Assembly: GCA_023078685.1 (NCBI GenBank)
Contig: JALGAS010000001.1
Span: forward strand, 1,364,001-1,428,000
Length of the DNA: 64,000 nucleotides
Origin: Neopestalotiopsis rosae
Lineage: Eukaryota; Ascomycota; Sordariomycetes; Amphisphaeriales; Sporocadaceae
Direction: 5' to 3'
Shown in pieces: positions 11,661 through 25,100 of this stretch (the first letter of the stretch is position 1; every line of letters starts with the position of its first letter). Both the position numbers and the translations under genes were made by a program. The notes below the pieces were generated by a model that searched no databases, was not told the origin of the DNA, and was given only the letters and a program-made list of their open reading frames with translations.

Positions 11661-14600
11661 GCTTAAACAGACTGCTTTGTATGTTTTTTTTTTTTTAATT
11701 TTTTTTTTATGTTTTACTGTGTCTGTTATCCTCCCTCGTCACGATCGCGGTATTGTTGACTTTCTTCTGGTGGTTGCCGCGGTCGTATGTTTCCCACTCG
11801 GCTGCATTTAATGGTACTGTGTTGGACCCGCCGGCGAGTGATATTCTGGGTTTGCGCAGCTACAGGCGAGGGATTTATCGTTCAGTCATTAGTCAATTGA
11901 ACAAAAGAAAAGGTAATTGAAATAATATGTTGTCGTAAGGAGTGGTGCAAAGTCTTGTCCTCTTGTCGAGAATGGCTACAAGTCAAGTCCCAAGGAAGAA
12001 AGTCCAAAGTAAAGTAAAGTCGAGGGCTGGCATGTGGATGTTTGGTTGCCAGTAAGTAACGAACCCACTACCAAAAAAAGCTGCAGCTACCTGTGCTGTG
12101 CTGTGCTCGTCAGCAGCCCATTTGCCATCATTTTCTCGGTGATTGCGGCCCTGCAGCTTTCCTAGCCTCGGCTCATTTGGGGCGGGTGTGGGACATGGGG
12201 GTTAGGACTGAAATCATTGGATAGGCATCTCGCCAGTGCCTTCAGAGTGCTGCGCTGCGCGGTCCCTCGACTCCACGATCCTTCCCCATAACGGTCATCC
12301 AGGCCGCGATTAGTTTAGCACCAATGTCTCCACCGAAATAACACGTCCCATTTTCCGGGGAAGTTGGGAAATTTTGCAAGACTCTCTTGATCTCTGCTGC
12401 TGCCATGTGACAATGCAATCTAATCAGGTGCACAATATGAACCTACAATATGCAGTCTTTTATACATTGGTGACAGTGTTATAGAAAAGAAACACAAAGA
12501 TTTGCTGGGTCTCAATGCCACAGCTATCCGTCTTACAGTCACGTATTATAATTATTCATAAGGATTCTCCATTATAAAGATCGCCTTGAAGCGCAAGCTC
12601 CACACTGAACACCGTCTCCAGGTAACATTGAATGATGGGTCATCGATGGGTTCCTTATTACATAGTATACGAATCGTTGTTGACAGCTTCACGATCCAGT
12701 ACCTGAGATTTGTCAAAATTTGGACCGAGCATGGCTGATCATGTACAACTTGGTCATGTCTGGGCTTCTTCGTAATAAGGTTGCTTTGCATCGGAGCACA
12801 TCTAGAAAGACTTGGCTTCATTAAATGCGGCATGTCTATTTGTTACCATTGGCCAGACCCCTTTTTCTGTCATGTCCCGTGGCCCGACACCCATTACCAG
12901 GATGATCGCGTACGTACCTCGAAGATACAATTTTCATGCCATTCAGTGGTGTCATCGGCTATTACCCATCAGCAATTAAGGGAATCATGATATGCCCTGT
13001 GGCAAGCAAGAACAAACATAGTTCGCTGCTGACGCTGCTCTCCAAGACTTGCATCTAAGAAAATAGTTCCCTCGGCTGAGGCGCACCGAGCGAACCGAAT
13101 TAGGTACACAGCTCTAGTCCCCAACATCTCTAGCTTGAGCTGGTCTCTAGAGAAACAGGTGGTACCATTTAAACGGGATGGGATGAAGCCTCAACAAGTA
13201 TCCCTTTCATCTTCAGCCCTGGGCACAAATCGTGGCAGAGTTGTAGGAACTTGGCGATCTTCCAATACTGGTTGTATCACATTTTCAGCCCTACCACATT
13301 ATAACCTGCAATCTACACGTTGAAAGTCACCTCTGCAATACTCCCAAGCTTCTAATCCATCGTCTGAAATGTCCATTTTCTCCCACGACAGTGCAAAGTT
13401 CCTAATTCAATCATGGCAGACATAGTCTAGGCGCAACACACGCGAAAAATGAGCTCGTGGAACGTCTGATAAAAATCTGAAGAGTAAGCTTTCTCAATCA
13501 GGGTGGAACGAGCTCAGGATATTCTCTATAGGACTGGGTCTGCTTCTTCCGAAATCTATGCATGGTAAGCTTTCACAAGCTGCAGGGTAGCCTCGAAAGA
13601 GGGTGCCGCCTGTTGTTCAATTAACGCAGGAAGAATACAATGGCATAATATGATGGTCAAAGGACTGATCGATCTGATGCGCACACGCGTGCCCCGAAAT
13701 CCTTCTATCCTAGACATGGGTATCCTCTAATGGCCATATCGAGCGATGAAATAACGCTCATAAACTACGGATCACGGTGACTTCGACGTTGCACTAGGCG
13801 CTGTAGCATGCATCCTTGAAGAAGTGCAAGAATGTCTGCCCATATGCTCAAGTCGGAGCCACCGAGCTTGAAGAAAATGATCAAGATTTGAAATCTCCTC
13901 AGACTATCTTTCAAGATTTTCAAAGCTTTCACACCTGAGTCAAAATATCAGAGACATCAAACTTGGATGAAAGATGTCATGGTCTATATGAGCTGCCACG
14001 ATCTTGCTGTAAGGATTGACTGCAGAAGTCGGCCAAGCCCATGCAACATATCGAGGTTATAGGCCAGTGACTAGCAGCTACGCAGTCCTAATTCCCATGT
14101 AGTCAAATAGCGAGTCTCTCAAACGCTCCGGTTACATCGTTGAGTTCAACTCAACTTTGAAACAACGCTTGAGCAATGTTTCAACCATGGTCTTGTATTT
14201 TGACAGATCATATTTCTGTTCTGCCAGCCAATGTATCATAATCATGATCTGTACCTGACACTCAGATTCCACAGCACTTTTATTATTCTGAACGGGAAAT
14301 TCGAGCTTGCTTTGTTACAAACAATCCCATAGTCAATTTCTTTACCTGGCTCGTCAAGGGCAACATGACTGAGACGTGGAAAAAAGAAGTCCATATGTCG
14401 TACTTGGAGGTAGGTTAGTTATCATCGAACGCCAGCCTGGCGATAGATACACCAATATAAGCTGCTTCGGTTCTACATCATGGATACTGAGCCGAGCTGA
14501 AGGTGCAGGCACATATTTATGGTTGCAACCAATCGGGGTGTGTCTTGAGAACAATTGTTGGAGTAGCAAGTGAAAGAAATCGAGACGCCCGGTATTTTTC

Positions 14601-15278
14601 AACGGCGCTGTAGGTATACTCAGCCAGCATCAAGTTGCAACGTTCCTACTTGTGAAAATGCCACGCGACAGTGTCACATTTCTTTCGACTAGTCGAAACT
14701 CTCGGAAGTTTCCAACGATCTACAATATCCTATCCAAGTAATTCATTGAAGGTTTTGTATCCTAAGTCTGAGCCCACCCGTGACTTCAAGGCCTACGTAA
14801 CTCTGTAATCACTCGCCCAAGAACGAAGGATCTAGCAGAAAAGAAAAAGGCCAAGCTCTCGTCCCGTGAAACTTCCCATCCTCTCTCTTGCTCATTCTCT
14901 AGCGTGGCAGTGGTGTCAGCAATAAGCCTTGCTCCGTTCCCGGGCGATACCATCCATTTGGGCCAGCCAAGAAAGAGTTCAGCCGCGCCAAATTTAGATT
15001 CCGCTTGCTGACAGCAGATATGGGTTGCATTGGGGCCGAAACATTGGACTACCAACATGGACATGCGCCTAGGACAACTCAAGGGCTTTCGTAGATAGCC
15101 ATTCATATGTCAGCCCTAAACTTAGAAATTTGCCATTGGCATTTTGCCTTTGTATAGACGTTTTGATAATATATAGGCCATGGCCAGTGGCGCGCCCCTT
15201 CTTGACTTGTGAATTCCTTAACAATCTCTCATCTTGGCCATTATTGAGGGAAAGAAAAAATAAACAATACCAATAAAA
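11661..15278. other. 3.6 kb region without an intact gene, with possible coding remnants
   Basis: The upstream leader of the PEX26-like gene is here, with a T-rich run at about 11682-11712 (A-rich on the coding strand). The rest has no complete gene. Two minus-strand stretches look like decayed coding sequence and are listed separately. A TATATA-like element lies about 105 bases before the ATG of the next gene. Confidence 0.55.
13764..14270 (-). pseudogene. Possible remnants of a decayed gene, family not recognised
   Basis: On the minus strand two short segments have protein-like composition: about 14132-14270 (contains HWLAEQKYDLSKYKTMVE, then a stop) and about 13764-13935 (contains LRRFQILIIFFKLGGSDLSIW, then a stop). 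They are separated by stops in all frames, and I found no start codon or splice pattern joining them. They could be exons of a degenerated helical-repeat protein or chance open frames. I cannot name a family. Confidence 0.25.
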
Positions 15279-15986
15279 ATGGCGCTCGTTTCACACCTTC
15301 TGAAACTCGCAGTTGCTCTGCTCATGATCGTCTCCATTATTGAGCTAAGCTTCGTCAGCGCCACAGTCGGGTGGCTACACCGAACCGCCAGCAAAGGTTT
15401 CGACTTTGTATATGACGGGTCGACCCATCACTTGGCCGGCACACCGCAGAATTTCCTGGTCGACCAAGGTCATACCAGCAACGGTACCGCGGGCACGGCT
15501 TTCATCCTCATCGGCCTCGGGGGCATCATCGCCCTGTGGATCCGTAGCAGAAACCCCCATCAGAAGCGATCTTGTGCCATCTATTTCTACTATCTATGGC
15601 TTGCCCTGCAAATTCCGGCGCTGCTGCTCACCATTGGCGCGCTGGGCTACGTCTTCAACGTGACCAACGCGCGCGAGGGGCAGACCATTGACCAGCCCTT
15701 GGCCGCCAACTTGGGCGCTGGCCATGAATATCCCGAGGGCTCGTGGACGCCACAGAACTGGTTCAATGCCGTGTCGCAACTCGACTTGGTCAGCGGCCGC
15801 AGCGATGTGCTCAGCCACTTGCACATTATGAGGGGATGGCAGTACAACCTCATCCCCTTCTTTTTGATCCAGTTGGCTGAAACGATCTTGGCTTTCCTCG
15901 ATTTCAACAGGTGGCGTCGCAGCGGAAGGAACACCCAGTGGGATCGCAACGGAGGCAAGAAGATGAGTGTTCATAGCGAGGTCTAA
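15279..15986 (+). CDS. Small integral membrane protein, function unknown
   Basis: Single-exon gene for 235 residues with about four hydrophobic helices: residues 5-27, around FILIGLGGIIALWI, YFYYLWLALQIPALLLTIGALGYVF, and LIPFFLIQLAETILAFL. A polar loop between helices 1 and 2 and another between 3 and 4 (around TPQNWFNAVSQLDLV) are presumably on one face. The short C-terminal tail is basic. A TATATA element sits about 105 bases upstream, and the start context AAAATGG is good. It resembles uncharacterised fungal membrane proteins; no catalytic motif is visible. Confidence 0.85.
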   Translation: MALVSHLLKLAVALLMIVSIIELSFVSATVGWLHRTASKGFDFVYDGSTHHLAGTPQNFLVDQGHTSNGTAGTAFILIGLGGIIALWIRSRNPHQKRSCAIYFYYLWLALQIPALLLTIGALGYVFNVTNAREGQTIDQPLAANLGAGHEYPEGSWTPQNWFNAVSQLDLVSGRSDVLSHLHIMRGWQYNLIPFFLIQLAETILAFLDFNRWRRSGRNTQWDRNGGKKMSVHSEV

Positions 15987-17008
15987 AGGATCATACTAAG
16001 AGTTATATTTGATGGACTTATCTATCTGAAAGGCTGGCCACTACCATGGCATTGGTATTTACTCGATGGTACTATATCTATGATTTGTACCATGCCCAAG
16101 AAATCTACTCTTTCATGATCAATGATGAAAATGTTCAAGGCGTTTCCTCCTCTTATGACGCACATCATGTTCTGACGATGCCAGAAAAAAACTCCGCCCA
16201 CTTACCAAGTGTGATGGATTGATTGTGTAGCTCCCTACCAAATGTGAAGCCTGGAAAAGCAGTCCAGAGCTCATAAGATCCGTGGAAGGAGCATTTAGAG
16301 ATGAATCTGTATTCCTATCCTTAGCTGAGGGTTGACCATACTGGAAGCAACTCTACCTCAATTAGTTATATGAGTCAATGTATATTTGGTTGTGGATCTT
16401 CTAGGGCCGTCAGATACTGTTGTATTTCTCAAGATACAATTTTTGATTTCATAGTCGATGGTCTTGGCATTTCTGATCTGATGATCTGATGATCTGATGA
16501 GCATTCCTCGGCGAGTGAGCCAATAAAGTCTTGGGCAGAAAAAAAAAAAAGATAATTGTACTCATGCAAATACTATTCATGCAGAGATGAACATTGACGA
16601 CTTCGACTGGAGAAAAGGTTTATCTGCACAAGGGCGTACTATTTCCAATTTGAAGCCAAGAGCCCCATGTGTTTGTTATCTTCTTGACTATACATTCCTG
16701 CTTAGGTGTATCTTACTGCTTACCCCTGCAGTTGCAGGCAAGACTGGGGCGAAGGCCCGAAACGATCCACTCTGAGGATCACGAGGTTCAGCTCAGTCAA
16801 AAGAAACTCATCTCATGTGCATCTTGCGTTTATCGACGACCTTTCATTCGACCGTGGGCGATCCGCTAGTAGCTTATTGGCATATGAAGTGCAGTGGTAG
16901 TTCCAATCATTGTAATTTCTTCCTCCCTCAGCGCTCCGTTCAAGGAAGATTTTCTTCTACATCAAAAGACAACTCGTCCAGACCCGCGTTGCTCTGGCTG
17001 ACTACGTG
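15987..17008. other. Intergenic region, no supported gene
   Basis: About 1 kb of 3' flank and upstream region of the methyltransferase gene. It contains an 8-bp tandem repeat near 16474 and an A-run near 16541. The short open frames here show no domain or splice logic. Confidence 0.6.
16474..16500. repeat. Short tandem repeat, unit TGATCTGA
   Basis: The 8-base unit TGATCTGA occurs three times in perfect tandem, with a partial fourth copy, in non-coding DNA. Confidence 0.9.
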
Positions 17009-18425
17009 ATGTCTCGAAATGAGAGTGGCTCCAACACGGGCGTTCAAAGTGGTGAACAGCCCTCGCACCCAGACTGGGAGGGCTCTATAGAGTTACCGAC
17101 CGAGGCGCTGTCCCACTTTGGCCAACTTCCTGAGAACCAGTTCACGAGAGAGTATCGCCCTTTCCAGGCGGTGGGCTCTGGTCAACCTCAGCCATCGTCG
17201 CTACCTTTCCAGGTGACGGGCGATACCTTGACGGACGGCGCGCAGTGGAGCACCGAGAAGCTGAACCCTCTCATCCCTCATTTCGCGGACCCCGAGCTGG
17301 ATCGCCAGAGCTCCGGCTGCTCAGTGGTCGAGGAGGGCTCCATACTGGGCGAGTCCGGCAGGACCTATCACAGCTACAAGGACGGCACCTCTGGCTACCT
17401 CTTTCCCAACGACGCCGCGGAGCAGGACCGCCTCGACTTCCAGCACGCCATGATGGCGCACCTCTGGGACGGCCGGCTGGTGCTGGCCCCCTTGTCCCGC
17501 GCGCCGAGGCTGGCCCTCGACGTGGCGACGGGCACGGGCATCTGGGCGCTCGAGTTTGCACGCGCCAACCCGACGTCCTTTGTCGTCGGGACGGACCTCA
17601 GCAAGATCCAGCCTACCCCAGACGTGCCCAACTGCCTCTTTGAGAGGATGGACGCCGAGGACGACTGGCTGTGGACTTACAAGTTTGACTACGTTCACGT
17701 CCGCATGATCTTGGCCGCCATCAGAGACGCCAAGCGCCTCCTGCGGCAGGCCTTTGATGCACTGAGCCCCGGCGGCTGGATTGAGCTCCAAGACGCCGGT
17801 ATGGATCTTCGCAGTGAGGAGGGACCCCAGAAGGATGACCGAGTTGCGACATCGTATCTCAAGCAGTGGTTTGAGTTGCTTGCCAAGGGCGCCGCATTGC
17901 ACGGAATCGATCCGTACAAAACTCAACACTATGCAGAGTGGCTCAAGGAGATCGGCTGTAAGTGTAATTGAGATGTGTTTTGTGCTCTTGCCTGCCACAT
18001 CTCGGGCAATACATAACCCGATACTTCGCAATGTCTGATCTGGACGTTATACTGATGAGTGTATAGTTGTGGATGTAGTTGAGGAGAAATTCAAGGTGGC
18101 CTGTGGCCCTTGGCCCGAGGACAAGAAGGCCAAAGTGGTAGGGCAGTATATGAGAGTCAATTATCTCTCGGGCATGCGAGGCGCTGGATACAAGGCACTG
18201 CGTAGCACCGGCATGACACCAGAGGAGGTCGAAGATTTCTTCACCGCTGCGAGAGACGAGGTCAAGAATGGCAACATTCGAGGATACACACCCTGGTAAG
18301 TCGATTGTCAAAGCTTTTCTCTCGTGATGCCAGATAGATACTGAGCCCCCCACCCTGGCAGGTACGCCGTCTACGGCAGGAAGCCTTTTGAATGGGAAGT
18401 AAAGCAACATACGCCTGCTTGTTGA
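17009..18425 (+). CDS. LaeA-like SAM-dependent methyltransferase (TAM domain)
   Basis: Class I methyltransferase of the large fungal family that includes LaeA, the nuclear regulator of secondary metabolism; most members have unknown substrates. The product is 413 residues from exons 17009-17957, 18067-18295 and 18362-18425. Introns of 109 and 66 nt have GTAAGT donors. The second splice restores TPW to YAVYGRKPFEW, a conserved end of the family. The SAM-binding motif I is LALDVATGTGIWALEFA (about residues 170-186), followed by VVGTDLS (motif II) and SPGGWIELQD (motif IV-like). A GYLFPNDAAEQDRLDFQH segment before motif I is typical of the family. The first 70 residues are polar and variable. 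The start is the ATG at 17009; the upstream in-frame GTG is not needed. The context gives no metabolite core gene, so its target is unknown. Confidence 0.9.
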
Positions 18426-19046
18426 GTGTTGAGCAATGAGGAGGCAATGGGGTACGTAGTAGTGAACGCATAGGCACATAACGGCCCAGATGGGGTCACC
18501 GGCCGTGCGGGACTCGCAACGCTATCCGCGAGTCCCGCAAGGCGTTGAATCAAGGTCATGGTATCATACGACTTCTATAGCAGCCGGGTCCCGTTTGGTT
18601 TGTCATCAAAAGCTTAACATCCATGCGGTGATCCATTTATTATGTGAAAAATATCTGAAGTTGCCGACGGTCTTTGACTAGGACACCGCCGCTTTTTGTT
18701 GTTTATTTGCCTTTTGAAGTCAACGTCGTTTATTACGCCGACTCCTGTCTCGGCGCTGGCCCCACCTCCAAAGGACCTCGATGCCTCGGCCGGCACTCAA
18801 AACGAGTGCGAGGCGGGCCCGGACTTCTAGACTTAACAGGAATAGTCGCCTGCGGTCCCTCCGCTCTCCATGTTGTACTCTGTACGTATGAGAATTTAGT
18901 CAGTTCTCATGGGCATACTATTCCACCTTGAATGATGCAAGTTGATTTTATATAAGACTGAGTCTCCCAGATGATCTAACCGTCTATTGTTGTCTCTCAT
19001 CATCCATTTTTATTTCAGATTCAAGAACCACAAACTCTTCTTCACA
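18426..19046. promoter_or_regulatory. Upstream region of the epoxide-hydrolase-like gene with TATA box
   Basis: About 620 bp between two genes on the same strand. A TATATAAG element at 18949-18956 lies about 92 bases before the ATG at 19047, a plausible core promoter. No gene is seen. Confidence 0.55.
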
Positions 19047-20264
19047 ATGGCAGAAGTGCAAGCTAAGGCCGGGTCGACCGGGGTCGACGCCTTGAAGCCA
19101 GACGACCCTCGCGTCCAGCACTTGGATGCCCAGATTGGATCATACAACTACCACTACATGTTGGCAAACCCCGAGAACCCCGTGGCCACGATTCTTCTCG
19201 TGCACGGCTGGCCCGACCTGGGCATGGCCTGGCGCTACCAGGTCCCCTACCTGCAGTCGTTGGGACTTCGGGTTATCGTTCCTGATATGCTCGGATACGG
19301 CAGGACCTCTGCTCCTGCCCCCAAGGAGGAGTACACTCTGAAGAAGATGAGCGGCCATCTCAAGGAGTTGGTGGAATTGGTTGTGGGCAAGGGCGAGAAA
19401 ATCATCCTTGGTGGCCACGACTGGGGCGCCGCCTTGGTCTGGCGCATGGCCAGTAAGCAATTTCCAAGTCTTTATCTTCATCAGGTCCATTCTGGCTCCC
19501 GTTTTCTGCAACCGTGATATGACGGATTTGAGCAAGAGGTTTTTTCAAAGAAAATCGACACCAGCATACTTGACCCGATTACACTTTGAAGATGATTGCT
19601 AACCTTGATTCCTATAGTGTGGCACCCGGAGTTGATTTCCGCCATTTTCACTCTTAACGTACCATACATGCCACCAAACCCACAGCAGATTCCGCTCGAT
19701 GCAGTGGTGCAGAGAGTGCCGAGCTTCAAATACCAGATTCAGCTGGCCAGTCCCGTAGCCGAGAGCATCGTGGACAAGAGCCCCGAGAGACTCCGCCAGT
19801 TCATCAATGGCATGTACGGCGGCACAGGCCCCAACGGCGAGCACATGTTCAGCACGGCCGTGGGCGTCGTCGAGGAGAACATGGACAAGGTTGGCGAGGC
19901 CAAGCTCATGTCGCAGGACATGGTGGACTTTTACGTCCGCGAGTACGGCCGCAACGGCCTGCATGGCCCGACCAACTGGTACCGCACCCGTGATTTGAAC
20001 TTTGAGGACGAAAAGCCCCTGGCCGAGATGGAGGGAGGCTTCAAGTTCAAGATTCCTGCCATGGTGGTTATGGGCGAGAAGGACATTGCCTTGCCGCCTT
20101 CCCTGGCTGATGGAATGGAGAGATGGTTCGAAGCTGGGCTCAAGAAGGAGGTCGCGCAGGGCGTGGGCCACTGGGCCATGTGGCAGGACCCGGCAACCAT
20201 CAACAAGCACATTGGAGACTTCCTCAAGCCTGTGCTGGACAGCAAGGCAAAGGAGAAGTTGTAA
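19047..20264 (+). CDS. Epoxide-hydrolase-like alpha/beta hydrolase
   Basis: Soluble enzyme of the alpha/beta hydrolase fold, likely to open epoxides by attack of an aspartate nucleophile. The product is 350 residues. Exons 19047-19452 and 19618-20264; the 165-nt intron starts GTAAGC, ends CTATAG and joins WRMA to MWHPELI. Key features are the oxyanion-hole motif HGWPD at residues 53-57, the nucleophile elbow GGHDWGAA with Asp125, the acid candidate in VMGEKDIALP and the catalytic His in GVGHWAMW. The cap region includes FYVREYGRNGLHGPTNWYR with a candidate lid tyrosine. No signal peptide. The Asp nucleophile and WP pair favour epoxide hydrolase over haloalkane dehalogenase or esterase, but the substrate cannot be read from sequence. 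Confidence 0.9.
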
Positions 20265-22116
20265 ACAGTCAGCACAAAACGCCAGTCTCGTAACGCCGAT
20301 GAATGAGTTGGTCTGGCACCAATTGAACAGTGCTGCGTGGAAGGGGCGGTAGCAGCTGCCAACAGCACAAAGCTATCTCCATAAATCACCTATTTTAAGT
20401 CTCTAATAGGCATCGTGGATAACCATTGACAGAATCAAAGAAGTAAAACCAGATCATGCTACTACTTGGAGCACAGACTATAGACGGTGTCGATCACGAA
20501 CTGCCGTTGAACGGTTTTTTTCCAGGGAGCTGCCTGGCTCTTGCATGCTGATCTTGATGGCGAAAAAAGAGGCTGGCGCTGCTCGTATAGGAAGGGGTTT
20601 GTCACAAATACGAGGCAGACGAGCCACAAAAACGCTCCGTAACCAGCTTACTCGTACAAAAGGTCGGTTAGGTGCTGCCCACAGGAGTCAGCACATTTGT
20701 TATCGTTTGTCGGTCCGGATGGCTGGGTTCAGAGGCTACCTAGGCGCAAGGTACTGTAATAGGTAATGTAGATATCGTAACCACACGGAGAGCTGAGATT
20801 CCCCGGGGCTGCTCGACTGCTAAACCCCAGCGAGCTTAGCCTGTGCTGTAGTGCCCTTTAAGTCGTGGCTGGGGACATGAGATGAATCGTCATTTCCTCT
20901 AGAAGCTTGGCGGCTCCTTTATTCAGACCCCTAACAATGGAATATTGAACAGATTGCATTTTCGTTCATGATTGCTCACATGAAGAGATGAACCTGTAGA
21001 ATTCCTAATGGTTTCCTCTTGATCCATGGCGGCAGTTTCTTTCTTTCTTTTCATGAGAGAGCGGGATGATGTGAAACACATTGGCACGGGATCAAACCTG
21101 TACGCTTAGAGCTCGAGAAGAGAACAAATCAGGGTCTGAGCCTCAGCCCAGGGTTCCAGACACCAGACACCAGACACCAGACGGGGAGAGACGGGGGCGC
21201 AAGTTTGGACAGCTCTCCAGCACTGCATTGTTCTTGTACTCTTTAGCTGGACGCTAGCGCCGCGAAATACCTTGACCTCAAGTTCACCCTTTTTATAGCC
21301 CCCCCAGTCAGCTTGGTAGTACCGCTGCGGCATTGACCTAAACGTTGCAAATCCACCATTAACGGACAGTAAGACCTCAAGTACCTGGTGCCTGCTCTCA
21401 AGTTGCATCTGCTGCCCAGCACAGGCTGCAGTAATAACTCATACGTCGGGTACCTCCCAGTTGCCAAGTACATTGGCTCAGGAGCTTTGGTTGCTGTGAC
21501 ATCCAGGTACCCTCCTGTAGCGTAGCGGTCCACTACCAGCGCCCGCAAATCCTTTCGACGGTTTCGTGGACATCCACGTCCCCGCTGTTTTTACTGGCTG
21601 CCGGCGCTCGTAGAGGAGGGCTGTGCACTGAAGCCGTTTCCCAAGCAGCAACAAGCCCAAGGCGAGAGAACCAAGCAAGAGACTGGACAGGAAGTGTGAC
21701 AAGTTGCACTCTCTGCTTCGGTACAGTCGGATCGCCAGCTTGGTTTTTTTCTTGTTTGCCATTGAGACCAGCATTGCAAAAGGGCAATCGCCAACCTTAC
21801 TGACGCTTCCGTCTTGTTCGTGCCATTCGGGTGCAAAGACATTCACGTCTCGCCCAAAGCACTAGCCAATACCCCCGAGCGCATGCCATATGCTTTCGCG
21901 GCAACCACTTCGCCGATTTCATGCTCGACATCCCAAGTAATCCCTGTACGAGCTTGCAACGATCTCTCACGGCGCATCCCAATCGAGCATTCATCTGTCA
22001 TCAAATGTTTCGAGCATCACTTCGCTAATATACACTAATAATACTTCACCGTCTTGTCATTCCATAGACAAACAACATCATCAACACCAATAAATCTTGG
22101 GCAGTGCCCATTCGAT
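20265..22116. other. Intergenic region upstream of the flippase gene, no supported gene
   Basis: 1.85 kb. A tandem CCAGACA repeat lies near 21156. Overlapping open frames at 21.1-22.0 kb on both strands have no recognisable motif and are probably chance. The last 200 bases are CA-rich and presumably the 5' leader of the flippase gene. Confidence 0.6.
21156..21183. repeat. Tandem repeat, unit CCAGACA, about four copies
   Basis: Four adjacent copies of the 7-base unit (the last with one change) in non-coding DNA. Confidence 0.9.
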
Positions 22117-25100
22117 ATGTCCGGAAGAGCGCCTCCTGGAGGCAGCTCTCGTCAGGATGACCTCCTCCTCGACCTCGATGATCAGCCAACCTACAGCTAC
22201 AACAGTGGCCAGCGGGCAGACGACGCTCCTCCGCGCCCGTCTGTTTCCTACGATGACTTCATTGGCGCTGACAGTCAGACGACACACCCGTCCGTGAAGA
22301 ACCCCCCTGCGGGCGCATCGGGCCTGGCTCCCCGACCGCCGTACATGGGCCAGAGTGACAGGCAGTACAGCCAGACTTCAGATTTGAATAACTTCCAGAG
22401 ATATGCCGACGACTCAGACGACTATCCCGAAGACACAAATTCATACTACCAAAATGGAGGCGGCCTGGGTTCGGACGCGCGCGACAATGCCAGGAGTCGT
22501 AATAGCAGACTTGCCCTCGGCGGCGGATTTCTGGGAAAGGCCAAGAAGATGATGGGAATGGGCCAGGGTTACTCGGAAATGGACCTCCCTCTTACGGAGA
22601 ACGGCGGTCGCGCACGAGGAGACTCGGTTACTCCAGCCCAGCAAAGCAAGAACAAGAAGTTCGACCTCAAGAGCTTCAAGTTTGGCTTTGGTGGAGGCAA
22701 GGTCGATCCATCGACGCTCGGCCCCAGAATCATACACCTCAACAACCCGCCGGCAAATGCAGCAAACAAATACGTCAACAACCACATCTCTACAGCCAAG
22801 TACAATGTCGCGACGTTCCTGCCGAAATTTCTCTTTGAGCAGTTTTCCAAGTTCGCAAACGTATTCTTCTTGTTTACAGCAGCGCTGCAGCAGATTCCCG
22901 ACCTCTCACCCACGAACAAATATACCACCATTGCCCCTTTGATCGCCGTGTTGATCATCTCGGCTGGAAAAGAGTTGGTTGAAGATTACCGGAGAAAACA
23001 GGCGGACAGCGCCTTGAACAACTCAAAGGCCAGGGTACTCCGCGGCTCAACTTTTGAAGATACGAAGTGGGTCAATGTTGCTGTTGGAGACATTATCCGT
23101 GTCGAGTCCGAAGAACCTTTCCCTGCAGATCTGGTATTGCTGGCTAGTTCCGAGCCCGAAGGTCTATGTTATATCGAAACAGCAAACCTGGACGGAGAGA
23201 CCAATTTGAAGATCAAGCAGGCTATTCCCGAAACGTCGCCCATGATCAGCACAAACGAGCTCAGCAGGCTGGGAGGCAGAGTGCGATCCGAGCAGCCCAA
23301 CAGTAGTCTTTATACCTACGAGGCAACCCTCAGCATGCAAGCTGGCGGCGGCGAGAAGGAACTTGCCCTGACCCCCGAGCAGCTGTTGTTGCGTGGTGCC
23401 ACTCTACGAAATACTCCGTGGGTGCACGGCGTTGTCGTTTTCACCGGTCATGAGACCAAGCTGATGCGCAATGCGACGGCTACACCCATTAAGCGTACCA
23501 AGGTCGAGCGACAGCTCAACATACTCGTGTTGGCCCTGATTGGTCTGCTTCTCGTGTTGAGTGCCATTTGTACCATTGGCGACTTGGTATTCCGATCTTC
23601 AAGGGGCGACTCAATTCCGTATCTCGAACTTGATGAGCTGGACAGTGCCAGCACCGTTGTTACGACCATCTTCAAAGATCTCGTTACATATTGGGTCCTC
23701 TTTTCTGCCTTGGTACCAATCTCCCTCTTCGTCACTATCGAAATGGTGAAATATTGGCACGGCATTCTGATCAACGACGACCTCGATATTTACTATGACA
23801 AAACCGATACACCAGCCAACTGCAAGACGTCTAGCTTGGTCGAAGAGCTTGGTATGGTAGGCTATGTCTTTTCCGACAAGACGGGAACCCTGACTTGTAA
23901 TATGATGGAGTTCAAGCAATGTACCATTGCAGGCATCCAATATGCGGACGAAGTACCTGAAGACCGACGAGCCACCGTTCAAGACGGAGTGGAAGTCGGT
24001 ATCCATGACTTCAAGCGACTCCGTGAGAACACCAAGTCCCACGAGTCGGCTCAAGCAATCCAGCAGTTTCTTAGTTTGCTATCCACATGCCACACTGTTA
24101 TTCCCGAGCGTGATGAGTCAAAGGGCGGCAAGATCAAGTATCAAGCAGCATCTCCAGATGAAGGTGCACTGGTGGAAGGAGCTGTCGAGATGGGTTACAC
24201 CTTCATTGCTCGCAAACCTCGTTCCGTACTAATCGAGGTCGATGGAAAGCAGTATGAATACACACTGCTTGCTGTCTGCGAGTTCAATTCGACAAGAAAG
24301 CGGATGTCCACAATCTACCGATGCCCCGATGGAAAGATCAGATGCTATACGAAGGGAGCTGACACCGTCATTCTGGAACGTCTCAACGACAATAACCCGC
24401 ACGTGGATGCTACTCTTATTCATTTGGAAGAATATGCGTCTGAAGGTCTGCGAACTCTCTGTCTCGCCATGAGAGAGATTCCCGAACAGGAGTTCCAAGA
24501 ATGGTATGCTGTCTTCGACAAGGCACAGACGACAGTCGGTGGAAACCGAGCAGAAGAGCTCGACAAGGCTGCCGAGCTTATCGAGCACGACTTTTATCTT
24601 CTGGGCGCGACTGCAATCGAGGATCGTCTGCAAGATGGCGTGCCCGAGACAATCCACACTCTTCAGCAGGCCAACATCAAGGTCTGGGTTCTGACCGGAG
24701 ATCGACAAGAGACTGCCATCAACATTGGCATGAGTTCCAAACTTTTGAGCGAAGACATGACACTCCTCATTGTCAATGAGGAAAACAGAGAGGCTACGCG
24801 CGACAATATTCAGAAGAAGCTTGACGCTATCCATAATAACGCTGAAGGATCCATAGAAATGGACACGCTTGCACTTGTTATCGATGGTAAATCGCTCACC
24901 TACGCTTTGGAGAAGGATCTGGAGAAGCAATTTTATGATCTTGCCGTCATGTGCAAAGCTGTCATTTGCTGCCGTGTTTCTCCTCTCCAGAAGTCGGAGG
25001 TCGTCAAATTGGTTAAGAAGTATACGGATGAGATAACGCTGGCCATTGGCGACGGTGCAAATGACGTGTCCATGATCCAGGCTGCTCACATTGGCGTGGG

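Noticed and set aside
17321..18031. 236-codon minus-strand frame opposite the methyltransferase gene
   Set aside because: Shadow frame; no recognisable motif, and the plus strand has SAM-binding motifs.
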